Assembly: GCA_035508435.1 (NCBI GenBank)
Contig: DATJNA010000136.1
Span: forward strand, 49,227-113,226
Reading direction: 5' to 3'
DNA length: 64,000 nt
From: JASHVB01 sp035508435
GTDB taxonomy: Bacteria; Pseudomonadota; Alphaproteobacteria; Acetobacterales; Acetobacteraceae
Shown: in pieces, positions 26,751 through 34,965 of the stretch
Position numbering within the stretch: position 1 is the stretch's first letter
How the letters are laid out: every line of letters starts with the position of its first letter
Notes under the pieces: model-generated
What the model saw: the letters and a program-made list of their open reading frames with translations, nothing else
Databases searched by the model: none
Told to the model about the DNA's origin: nothing
Made by a program: the position numbers and the translations under genes

Positions 26751-29700
26751 TCAGACCGACACGATATGGCCGGTCAGGCTGCTGGCGCTCGCGATGCCGG
26801 CGAAGGTGATCGTGGTGTCGTCGGACAGCGTCAGCGTGACAGAGGAACCATTCGACGTTGCCGCATTCAAAACTGCCGCGGCCGCCCCGGCGCCATAACC
26901 AGACAGGATGACGTCGTCGCTCGCGGTGAAGTTCTGCACCAGGTCCTGCGGCGCCGCGCCGTCATTTGCGCTGTAGAATATGAACACGTCATGACTGCTG
27001 GTGTTGGCATTGCCGACCAGCGTATCCGTGCCGTCGCCGGCCACCATCGTATCGTTGCCGTGGCCGCCGACGATGGAAGCAGTCCCCATCGGCTCGGCGC
27101 CACCGAACATGATGTTGTCGGTCGTCGAGCTGGCGGCATCGAGAGTCTCGTTGCCGCTGCCGGCATCGTACCACAGGCTCCCGGCCGAACCGGCATAGTC
27201 GATCACGCCATTGGCGCCGCCAAACAGCGTGACGCCGCCGCTGCCGCCGGTGACAGTGGCATCGCCCGATCCGGCGGCCACCGTTGCGCCGTGCGCTCCA
27301 CCGGTGAAGTTCAGCGGTCCGGACCTGCCGAACACAATCAGGCCGCTGCCACCGGCGGTGACATTGAGGGAGGCGGCACTGGCGATGATCGTATTGCTCT
27401 GCCCGGTGTCATCGACCGAGGCGTCGCCACTTGCGGCGTAGAACATGGCGTCCGACCCCGACAGGGTCGCCGACGTGGCCGCACTCGCTCCGACCAGGGT
27501 GTCGTGGCTGCCGGCATCGGACAGGCTCGCCCAAACCGCACCGACGGCGATCCAGCCATCCGACGCGCCGGTTGCGAATTGGAACGTTCCGGCTGCGGAG
27601 CCTCCGACCAGCGTATCGGCGTTTCCCCCGGCCGAGACCGAGGCGGTGCCCGACCCGGCAAAGAACAGGGCATTGTCGCCGGAGATGGCGACGGTGCTGT
27701 TGGAGGAGGAGCCAACCACCGTGTCGTTGTTGCCGGCATCCGAGATCGTCAGGTCGCCGCTCAGCCCGGCCGCCAGGCCATCGGACGCGTCGCTGGTGAA
27801 CTCGAAATCCCCGCCGGCGGAGCCGCCAACGAGCGTGTCCGCCTGGCCGCTCGCGGAAACCGTTGCGCTGCCAGTTTGGGCAAAGAACAATGCGTTGGCG
27901 CCGGAAATGTTGACGACGCTGCTGGTACTGGAGCCCACCACCGTGTCGTGCGCGCCGGCATCGGATGCCGTCAGCGTGCCGGTGCTGCCGGCGATCCATC
28001 CGTCCGTGGCGCCGTTGACAAAGCGGAAAGTCGATGCCGCGCTACCGGCGACAAGGGTAGCGGCCTGGCCGCTCGCCGACACGGTGGCGCTACCCGATTG
28101 GGCAAAAAACAACGCACCTGTGCCGGCGATGCTGACTGCATCCGCGGTGCTGGAACCCACCAACGTGTCCTGGCTGCCGGCGTCGGAGGCGGTGATGCTG
28201 CCTGCCCCGCCTGCCAGCCATGCCTCGGATGATCCGTCGAACGTGTACGCCCCCGGACCGTCGCCACCGACCAGGGTGTCGGCCGTACCGCTGATACAGA
28301 CAGCGACACCACCCGATTCGGCGAAGAACAATGCGTTGCTGCCGGAGATCGAAACGGTGCTGTTGGTGGTTGACCCGACCAGCGTATCGTTGCTGCCGGC
28401 GTCATCGATGGTAATCGCGCCGCCAAACGGGTCGGCGAATGCGAACCCGCTCGTGGCTCCCGCGGTGAACTGCAACGTCGAGCCGGCCCCTCCCGCCAGC
28501 AGCGTATCGCCGGCGGCGCCTGATGACAGCGTGTCGGCGCCGCTGTTGCCGACGAGCAATGCCCCTCCGACCGAGCCAGCGTCGCTCAGCGCGACCGCGG
28601 CGGACCCGCTCACGAATTCGGCCTGATAGCCGCTCGGCAACGAGTAGACGCCGTCGGCGACCGGACCGGTAAGAACCACTTCGTTGGTTGCCTCATCGGT
28701 GGCACCAGCGGCGCCGCCATTGGTTGAAGTGGCCGAAATCGTGATGTCGCCGGTGACATACGCCAGACCAAGCACCTGCCTGACCTCGGTAAGGCTGGCG
28801 CTGCCGCTGGTGCTGCCGTTGGGCCCGTTGACATCGATCGTGAAGCCCAGGGAATTGAGCCAGGCATTGGCCGCAAGCGTGCCCGACGGCGTGAACACCA
28901 CCGCGTCGAGGTCAGCCGTGACTTCTGCCGGCGTGCCGCTGGCGGTGAACACGCCGGTCGTGGCATTGAAGCTGCCGCCGAGCGAGCTCGACAGCGTTCC
29001 CGCGGTGCGATCGGAGAGCGCGACGGTGACCGTGTCGATTTCGCTCGCGCTCACCCCGGTGATGGTGACCCCGGCAAACGGCGTGGCCGGGGTGCCGGCG
29101 GGAGTGCCTTGAAACGGCGTCGGGTTGGTGATCTTCGGTGTCGGTTTCTCGGGATAGATATTGGTGCCGTATGTGCCGTCGTAGGCCACATTCCAGGTGA
29201 TGCCGCTGTAGCTGCCGGCAAGCTGCAGCACCGCTGTCTCGCTATTGTCGCCGTAGACGGTCAGCGTGTGGTCGCTGGGGTTGAAACTGACCGACGCATC
29301 GTGGCCGGTGTCATCGAGATTGGTCAGATCGATGCGGTCGTTGAGCCCGGTGAAGTTCGTGATCGTCGTGGGCAACGTATTGTAATTGTTGATGACCAGC
29401 GTGGCATTAGCCTCGCCGGGGGCAAATGCGATGGTCTGGAAGTTGACCAGGCCAAGGCTGGTATAGTTCGCGGTGATAGACGCCGTGTCGCTGCCTTGCA
29501 GCTCCAGCGTGTTGTTGCCGCCGGCCGCCTGAATTCCGCCGGTGACGACGTAGCCCGGCTGCAGCACCACCAGGTCGTCGCCTGCGGAGAAAGTGATCGC
29601 ACCGGTGCTGCCAATGATCGTGCCGGAGTCGATGACGGTGCCGCTGGCCAGGGCGACGCCGACATTGCCGCCACCGCTGCTGCCGATGCTGCCGTAATTG

Positions 29701-31319
29701 ACAACGGTCGCGCTGCCACCAGCAACGACGCCATAGTAGACGCCATAGATCGAGGCGCCGCGATCGTCGGCCCCGCCGTTGACGATGCTGCCGCCGGCGG
29801 TCAGTTCGACGCCGCGGCCGGGGCTGTAGCGAGAGAGAATCGTGCCGTAGTTCACCACCGTGCCGGCGGCCTGTTTCACATAGACGCCGATCGCGCCGGC
29901 AAGCAGCGCCGTTGTCGCGCCGCCTGCGCCATTGATCACGCGGCCGCCGCCGCCGAGAAAGACACCGTAGGAAGCCTCGCCGTAGCCTTGGATCGTGTCG
30001 GTGTTGGCGACGCTGCCGGCACCGTCGATGACGACGGAAGACCCGTCGTTGCCTTGGATCGTTCCGGTATTGGTGATAGTGCCCGCACCGCCGATGACGA
30101 CGGAAGACCCGTCGTTGCCTTGGATCGTTCCGCTGTTGGTGATAGTGCCCGCACCGCCGATGACGACGGAAGACCCGTCGTTGCCTTGGATCGTTCCGCT
30201 GTTGGTGACGCTGCCGGTACCGCCGATGACGATGCCGCGATAACCCTGAATGAGCGCTGAGGCGTCGGTGTTTGCGACGGTGCCGCTGCCGGTGATGGTG
30301 ACCGCGGCATAGGTCGCCGCGGCGTACCCAAGAATCGTGCCGGCGTTGCTGATGCTGCCGGCACCCCCGATGGCGACGCCGCCCTCGTCGCCCTCGATCA
30401 GTGATGCGGCGCCGCTGTTGTTGACCGTGCCGTCGCCTTGGAATTTGACCGCGATGTTGCCGGAAGTCCCGCCAGCGTATGAGAAGATGCTGCCGGCATT
30501 GCTGACCACGCCGCTCGCGATCGAAATGCCGCCTTCCGCCTCGATCAACGACGCCGCGCCAAGGTTGCTGACGGTGCCGGTGCCCTGGATCAGGACGGCG
30601 TAGCTACCGGGTGCCGCGCCTCCGCTGTTGGCGATCGTGGCGTAGTTGTTGATCTTCGCATGGTAGTCGCCGAAGCTGACGATGCCGTCCTGGTAGCCCT
30701 GCACCAGCGCCAGCGTGGCGCCGCCGGCGCCGTTGGTTACCGTGCCGCCGCCGGAAAGTTCGATTCCCTGGTAATGCTGCCCGATGATGGTGCCATAGTT
30801 CGCGACGGTTCCCGCCGCCTCGCCGCCGAAGAGCACTCCGGTGCCGCCGCTTTGCAGCAGCGCAGTGCTGGCGCCGACTGTTGGCGCACCGTTGGTGACC
30901 GTGCCGCCATGGGCCAGATAGGCTGCATTGCCGATGTTGCCGCTGGCAATGATCGACGCCAGGTTTGTCAGCCTGTCGTTGGCGCCCGCGAGTTTGACGC
31001 CGTGATAGCTGCCGATGTAGCCGGCGCTGTTGGTGACGCCGCCTGACCCGGCCAGAACAACGGCATAATCGAAATTGCCAATGATCGTGCCGGAGTTGGT
31101 GACGCTGCTCGCGCCGGTCAGGCTGACGGCCCCGTCGCCCGGAGACGGCTCGGCGATCCTGCCCCGGTTCACCAGCGTGCCGGTGCCAGTGATCGCCGAA
31201 GCCGCACTGCCGTTGTAGCCGCTGTAGCTGACGTAGCCCGCCGGGAGAATGGTCAGAGGTGAAGCGTAATTGCTCCCCAGGGTCACCCCGGTGGTGATGT
31301 ACGTGTTGATTGTCGACAT
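26751..31319 (-). CDS. Giant RTX-type secreted protein with autotransporter-like and beta-roll repeats
   Basis: This 1522-residue protein starts at the ATG at 31319 with AGGGGGG upstream. Residues 1 to about 640 are Gly/Asn/Thr-rich beta-helix-like repeats of the form VTNSGTIxG. At about 700-870 is a cadherin/Ig-like stretch (ITGVSASEIDTVTVALSD). Next come five repeats of about 74 residues (SDAGSxDTLVG...NALFFA...). A C-terminal part has RTX-like GGHGNDTMVAGDGTDTL and a final VQNFTASDDVILSGYG beta-roll cap. There is no N-terminal signal peptide. Together these predict type I secretion through a C-terminal signal, as a surface or adhesin-like protein. No hlyB/hlyD/tolC genes lie in the window. 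Confidence 0.85.
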   Translation of the reverse strand: MSTINTYITTGVTLGSNYASPLTILPAGYVSYSGYNGSAASAITGTGTLVNRGRIAEPSPGDGAVSLTGASSVTNSGTIIGNFDYAVVLAGSGGVTNSAGYIGSYHGVKLAGANDRLTNLASIIASGNIGNAAYLAHGGTVTNGAPTVGASTALLQSGGTGVLFGGEAAGTVANYGTIIGQHYQGIELSGGGTVTNGAGGATLALVQGYQDGIVSFGDYHAKINNYATIANSGGAAPGSYAVLIQGTGTVSNLGAASLIEAEGGISIASGVVSNAGSIFSYAGGTSGNIAVKFQGDGTVNNSGAASLIEGDEGGVAIGGAGSISNAGTILGYAAATYAAVTITGSGTVANTDASALIQGYRGIVIGGTGSVTNSGTIQGNDGSSVVIGGAGTITNSGTIQGNDGSSVVIGGAGTITNTGTIQGNDGSSVVIDGAGSVANTDTIQGYGEASYGVFLGGGGRVINGAGGATTALLAGAIGVYVKQAAGTVVNYGTILSRYSPGRGVELTAGGSIVNGGADDRGASIYGVYYGVVAGGSATVVNYGSIGSSGGGNVGVALASGTVIDSGTIIGSTGAITFSAGDDLVVLQPGYVVTGGIQAAGGNNTLELQGSDTASITANYTSLGLVNFQTIAFAPGEANATLVINNYNTLPTTITNFTGLNDRIDLTNLDDTGHDASVSFNPSDHTLTVYGDNSETAVLQLAGSYSGITWNVAYDGTYGTNIYPEKPTPKITNPTPFQGTPAGTPATPFAGVTITGVSASEIDTVTVALSDRTAGTLSSSLGGSFNATTGVFTASGTPAEVTADLDAVVFTPSGTLAANAWLNSLGFTIDVNGPNGSTSGSASLTEVRQVLGLAYVTGDITISATSTNGGAAGATDEATNEVVLTGPVADGVYSLPSGYQAEFVSGSAAVALSDAGSVGGALLVGNSGADTLSSGAAGDTLLAGGAGSTLQFTAGATSGFAFADPFGGAITIDDAGSNDTLVGSTTNSTVSISGSNALFFAESGGVAVCISGTADTLVGGDGPGAYTFDGSSEAWLAGGAGSITASDAGSQDTLVGSSTADAVSIAGTGALFFAQSGSATVSASGQAATLVAGSAASTFRFVNGATDGWIAGSTGTLTASDAGAHDTVVGSSTSSVVNISGANALFFAQTGSATVSASGQADTLVGGSAGGDFEFTSDASDGLAAGLSGDLTISDAGNNDTVVGSSSNSTVAISGDNALFFAGSGTASVSAGGNADTLVGGSAAGTFQFATGASDGWIAVGAVWASLSDAGSHDTLVGASAATSATLSGSDAMFYAASGDASVDDTGQSNTIIASAASLNVTAGGSGLIVFGRSGPLNFTGGAHGATVAAGSGDATVTGGSGGVTLFGGANGVIDYAGSAGSLWYDAGSGNETLDAASSTTDNIMFGGAEPMGTASIVGGHGNDTMVAGDGTDTLVGNANTSSHDVFIFYSANDGAAPQDLVQNFTASDDVILSGYGAGAAAAVLNAATSNGSSVTLTLSDDTTITFAGIASASSLTGHIVSV
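27370..28470 (-). repeat. Five ~74-residue repeats in the RTX-type gene
   Basis: Each unit runs TxSDAGSxDTLVGSS, a variable strand, xxALFFAxSGxAxVSA, then a second DTLVxGSA and a W/L-containing strand (ATDGWIAG). The DNA copies are diverged, so this is an old expansion compared with the 66-bp array in the same gene. The DAGSxDTLVG core recalls RTX nonapeptides (GGxGxDxLx) with degenerate calcium-binding positions. Confidence 0.7.
30027..30247 (-). repeat. 66-bp near-identical tandem repeat in the RTX-type gene
   Basis: Units starting GATGACGACGGAAGACCCGT at 30027, 30093 and 30159, with a partial fourth at 30225, are exactly 66 bases apart and almost identical. They encode the 22-residue unit GNDGSSVVIGGAGTITNSG plus TIQ. 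Near identity at the DNA level implies recent duplication. Confidence 0.8.
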
Positions 31320-31690
31320 CCGGCCCCCCTGGCGTCCCGCCGGCTGGACACTCCGCCTTGCATCTTGGTCTGGCGTCGCATACAACCCTGGGTGGCGCCT
31401 GCCACGCCAAGCCCCGGGCTGCCGACCCGACACGCGATGTGCCGGAGCAATCCGGTGCGACCGAAGTATCCGATGTTTCTCTTACCGCTTCCCTAACGCA
31501 TCATGGGGTTGCGGTGCGATTTCGTGCCCTGCAGGAACAAACAGGGCACAAACCATTGGTTGCAATTGCGCGGCGGCGCCCGGGGTGGAATACTCGCGGG
31601 TAGGAGCGCAGCCTCAGGAGAAGGTCCGCCCCGATGGACCCGATCCGGTTTCGGGCGTTGCCTCCGCCAACAACAGAACGGAGACGGTCC
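31320..31690. promoter_or_regulatory. Divergent gap between the RTX-type gene and the amidohydrolase, with an 8-bp hairpin
   Basis: No gene is visible in this 371-base gap. It contains a perfect 8-bp inverted repeat, GTGCCCTG at 31524-31531 and CAGGGCAC at 31542-31549, separated by 10 bases. This could be an operator. The gap must carry promoters for both flanking genes; GGAGACGG just before 31691 is the amidohydrolase ribosome site. Confidence 0.4.
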
Positions 31691-32812
31691 ATGACTCGCG
31701 CCTACAACGTGATCGACGCCGATGGCCATATCCTGGAGCCGCTGAATCTCTGGGTCGACTACATTGACCCGCAATACCGCGACAGCGCGCCGCGGCTGGT
31801 ACGCGACGCCGATGGCAAGCAGAGGCTACAGGTGGGCGGGCAAATGCTCGGCAGCAAGAAGGGGCTGGGCGCGCTGGGAGCGGTGGGCGCACGCGATGGC
31901 ACCGTGGTGGACGACACCATGGAATACGAGCAAGGCCGCAAGGGCGGCTTCGATCCACATGCGCGCATCCCCGACATGGACCAGGATGGCATCGACGCGG
32001 CGTTCCTGTATCCCTCGATCGGCTTGTTCGCCGGCGCGGTGCAGGACCCGCCGACTGCCGCGGCGATGGCGCGCGCCTATAACCGCTGGCTCGCCGACTA
32101 TTGCAAGCCGTACCCCGACCGGTTGTTCGGCGTCGCCATGATCCCGATGCAGTCGGTCGACCTCGCGATCGAGGAAATGCGGTTCGCCCGGCAGCAACTC
32201 GGCTTCCGCGGCGTGTTCCTGCGACCCAATCCGTACAACGGCAAGATGATCCATCACCCGGATTACGAACCGTTCTGGCAAATGGCCGAGGAACTCGACA
32301 TGTCCGTCGGGTTCCATGAAGGCGGCAGCAGCGGGATGATGCAGGTGGGGATGGACCGTTTCGAGGAGCGCGGCGCTCGCCACATCATCACCCATACGAT
32401 GGAGATGATGCTGGCCTGCATGGCGGTGATCTGGGGCGGCGTGTGCGAGCGTCATCCGAAGGTGCGGGTCGCGTTCCTTGAATCGGGTGGCGGCTGGATC
32501 GCGCCATGGCTGGACCGCATGGACCGGCATTTCGATGACGTCGGCTTCAACGATTCCGGGCTGACGACGCGGCCTTCCGAGTTGTTCCAGCGCAACTGCT
32601 GGATTGCGTTCGAACCGGTCGAAGGCTGCCTCGGCGCGCTGGTCGATTATGTCGGGCCGGAGAAGATCCTGTGGGCGACCGACTATCCGCATCCGGACGG
32701 GTTCTTCCCCGGTGCCCCGGCGAAGGTGCGGGGACTGCTGGGGAATGCGCCGGCGGCGACGATCGCCAACGTAATGGCCGGTGGCGCGAAGGGGTTCTAC
32801 GGGTTGAATTGA
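31691..32812 (+). CDS. Amidohydrolase 2 family metal-dependent hydrolase
   Basis: This 373-residue TIM-barrel protein of the ACMSD-like amidohydrolase_2 family has the metal motif DADGHILEP at residues 9-17, GVFLRPNPYNGK, GFHEGGSSG, a conserved HHP, and the late active-site ILWATDYPHPDG. These enzymes hydrolyse or decarboxylate aromatic and related acids; the substrate here is not evident. The start at 31691 has GGAGACGG upstream, and the in-frame ATG at 31634 lacks a site. A hairpin lies 17 bases after the stop. Confidence 0.9.
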   Translation: MTRAYNVIDADGHILEPLNLWVDYIDPQYRDSAPRLVRDADGKQRLQVGGQMLGSKKGLGALGAVGARDGTVVDDTMEYEQGRKGGFDPHARIPDMDQDGIDAAFLYPSIGLFAGAVQDPPTAAAMARAYNRWLADYCKPYPDRLFGVAMIPMQSVDLAIEEMRFARQQLGFRGVFLRPNPYNGKMIHHPDYEPFWQMAEELDMSVGFHEGGSSGMMQVGMDRFEERGARHIITHTMEMMLACMAVIWGGVCERHPKVRVAFLESGGGWIAPWLDRMDRHFDDVGFNDSGLTTRPSELFQRNCWIAFEPVEGCLGALVDYVGPEKILWATDYPHPDGFFPGAPAKVRGLLGNAPAATIANVMAGGAKGFYGLN

Positions 32813-32828
32813 GAAGCCGCCTGGAGGG

Positions 32829-32855
32829 CCGGAGGCCGCTACACGGCGCCTCCGG
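32829..32855 (+). terminator. Hairpin after the amidohydrolase gene
   Basis: CCGGAGGC and GCCTCCGG form a perfect 8-bp stem with an 11-base loop, 17 bases past the stop. There is no T-run, so termination strength is uncertain. The right arm is shared with the direct repeat that follows. Confidence 0.35.
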
Positions 32856-33384
32856 TCCGGCGGAGTGTAAGCGGGCTATAACTTCGGTCCGGCGGACGGT
32901 AAGCGGACGATAAATCGCCCTTGGCGATGTCCATGATCGGACGCGAGTTCCGTACCCGCGCGAGCAGGAGCGCCCGTTCCATCGCGGAAATGAGGGTTTG
33001 CGCCTTGGTCCGCGGCTTCGCCGTCGATGTGCCGTCCGCTGCGACGATTGGCGCCATGATTGCGATCCACTGATCAAACGCGTCGTTACCAACGCGGGTC
33101 AGTTTGGCTGGATGCGGAGCGGACTCCGGCATCGTCGTGGCGATCGGGCAGCCCGAACGAAAGTCCGATTCCTCCATCCACCCGGACATGACCGCACAGC
33201 ACGCCTTCACAAAGGCGGCCGGCCGTTTGTGCTGCGCTGCCAGTCCGCAGTGCATTTCCCCCATCAACCGGGCCGCGAGCCTGACGCTGGACGACGCTGG
33301 TGGAGCAGGCGGGCCATGGCGCCGGGCGCGACATGATCGGGCACAGCAACGTCGGCTCACGTTTTTGCGATTGGCGGCATCCAT
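32839..33384 (-). pseudogene. TetR-family regulator remnant (ligand-binding domain only)
   Basis: The minus-strand frame has AAFVKACCAVMSGWMEESDF, SGCPIATTM.ESAPH, FDQWIAIMAPIVA and AQTLISAMERALLLARVRNS. This is the C-terminal ligand domain of the LmrA/YxaF-like TetR group. The N-terminal helix-turn-helix is missing: the 50 residues before it are Arg/Cys-rich and resemble nothing, and an adjacent frame shows no HTH either. The 3' end is replaced by a short direct repeat. I read this as a decayed regulator. The rest of the 620-base gap between the amidohydrolase and the tyrosinase holds nothing else. Confidence 0.55.
32851..32913. repeat. Direct repeat of ~30 bp at the edge of a TetR remnant
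   Basis: TCCGGTCCGGCGGAGTGTAA-GCGGGCTATAA at 32851 recurs with changes as TCGGTCCGGCGGACGGTAAG-CGGACGATAA at 32884, 33 bases later. It falls at the 3' edge of the TetR-like remnant and may mark a duplication or insertion scar. Confidence 0.55.
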
Positions 33385-33432
33385 AGCGATGGAATAACAT
33401 TTGGCAAATTAAACGGGGAGGCGGACGGGCTC

Positions 33433-34203
33433 ATGTTCTATCGACAGGACGTCGCCAATCTGGCCGCCACGGAACTGGACACATTCCGCCAGACGCTGGC
33501 CAAATCGATCGGCCTGAACGACAACCGAGGCTTCATCCATTTTGCCGGCATGCACGGCCTGCCAAGCAATCTCTGCCAGCACGGCACACCGTTGTTCCTT
33601 CCCTGGCACCGTGGCTATCTCTATATGTTGGAAATGTCGCTGCGAGACATCACGCCTGACGTGTCGCTGCCGTGGTGGGACTGGACGTCCGACCTGGCCC
33701 ACGCCAATGGCGTGCCGGCGGCCTATAGCGATCCGGCGCCGAACCCGCTGCTGGCGTGTCAGACCGGCCTACCCGCCGACACGCTGGCGCAAGTGCAGGC
33801 ACAGGTCCCCGACGCATTGGATTTCTCGGTCACACCGCCACAGACCGTGCGTGCCCCCGGCCCTCCGGCCGAGTTGCCCAGCGCCGACACCATCGAATCG
33901 GTGCTGCAGGAAGCCACATTCGACGGGTTCTCGGCCCGGCTGGAAGACCAGCACAACCAGGTGCATGGCTGGGTTGGCGGCTCCATGGGGATCGTGCCGC
34001 TGGCGGCCTTCGATCCGGTCTTCTGGGCGCATCACTGCATGATCGACCGGCTGTGGTATCTTTGGCAGTTGCGCAATCCAAACGGCGGCGTCGGCTCGCT
34101 GTCGCCCGACCAGGCACTGGAGGGCTTCCCGCTGACCGTCAGCCAGGTGCTGGACATCAACCAGCTCGGTTATGAATACGCAACCAAGGTGAACGTGGCA
34201 TGA
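33433..34203 (+). CDS. Tyrosinase/polyphenol oxidase catalytic subunit (type 3 copper)
   Basis: This 256-residue protein oxidises phenols or catechols with a dicopper site. CuA ligands are His41 (or His36), His50 in LCQHGTPLFLPWHRGYLYMLE (quoted in part) and His59. Cys48-x-His50 is the C-x-H arrangement that forms the Cys-His thioether in plant and fungal enzymes. CuB ligands are His174 and His178 (HNQVHGWVGG) and His200/201 in FDPVFWAHHCMIDRLW. No signal peptide is present, so it is predicted cytoplasmic. It lacks the C-terminal shielding domain of PPO-type enzymes, but the next gene, overlapping by ATGA, appears to supply it. Confidence 0.92.
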   Translation: MFYRQDVANLAATELDTFRQTLAKSIGLNDNRGFIHFAGMHGLPSNLCQHGTPLFLPWHRGYLYMLEMSLRDITPDVSLPWWDWTSDLAHANGVPAAYSDPAPNPLLACQTGLPADTLAQVQAQVPDALDFSVTPPQTVRAPGPPAELPSADTIESVLQEATFDGFSARLEDQHNQVHGWVGGSMGIVPLAAFDPVFWAHHCMIDRLWYLWQLRNPNGGVGSLSPDQALEGFPLTVSQVLDINQLGYEYATKVNVA

Positions 34204-34730
34204 GTGGCGTTGCAACACCCGCTGCTCCGCAGCACAGCACGCTGCCGCACCATCGTCGCGGCGGGCGCAGCAGATCGCACGCGCTGGCTTTCTCGCGCGA
34301 CCACCTGCATCGCAAGGATTTTCGTCGCGCCGACCTGATCTTCGAAGGCGTCGATCACGCCGGGCCGAGTTTCGAGGCGCGAGTGTTCCTCAACAATCCC
34401 AACGCCACGGCGGAGACCGAGCGCAGCATCGCCAATGGCTATGCCGGCTCGTTCCACATTTTCGGCCACGGCGTCTGCCTGGGCGATGTCGGCCATTGCG
34501 AGGTGGACGATCGCGGCAAGGCCCCCCATGACCTGCGCGGTCCGCATCCGATGCGGCCGCAGCAGAAGCTGCTGGTGGTGACCGATGCGCTGAAGCAGGT
34601 GCTGGACCGCGACGGCAAGATCGACAACGTCACAGTGGTGCCGGTCGCCTATGGCCACCCCGCCACCAATGACCCCGACCCCGAGGGCTTCCTGAAATAC
34701 GGCGGCGTCCGGCTGGCGACCTACGACTGA
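34200..34730 (+). CDS. Detached tyrosinase C-terminal (haemocyanin/PPO-like) beta-sandwich domain
   Basis: This 176-residue protein resembles the beta-sandwich domain fused C-terminally to haemocyanin units and some tyrosinases. It shows RADLIFEGVDHAGPSFEARVF, NNPNATAETERS, NGYAGSFHIFGHGVCLGDVGHC and KLLVVTDALKQVL (each shown in short parts). In fused forms this domain covers the copper site and controls activity. Here it is a separate gene whose ATG overlaps the tyrosinase stop by 4 bases, implying coupled translation and a heterodimer. The 30-residue N-terminus is His/Arg-rich, which could help copper delivery (inference). The family assignment is from memory of the fold's sequence pattern. 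Confidence 0.7.
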   Translation: MSGVATPAAPQHSTLPHHRRGGRSRSHALAFSRDHLHRKDFRRADLIFEGVDHAGPSFEARVFLNNPNATAETERSIANGYAGSFHIFGHGVCLGDVGHCEVDDRGKAPHDLRGPHPMRPQQKLLVVTDALKQVLDRDGKIDNVTVVPVAYGHPATNDPDPEGFLKYGGVRLATYD

Positions 34731-34965
34731 GCGGCGGCCGCCATCGCCTGGCGATACTGCCCTTGCCGCGCCCGGCCACCAGTTCCAGGCAGATTCCGCC
34801 TGCTTGACCAACGCTTGGAAGTCCGATTCGCCGGCGGCACCGATTCGCCGATGCAGGGCATGACGGGAAGATCGCCTCTCGCGGCAACCGAGCAACAACG
34901 CGCCGGCCGCATCGTATTGGCCAGCTCACGTGACCGCGGGGAAGCGGATCGCGCCCGCGGCCGTT

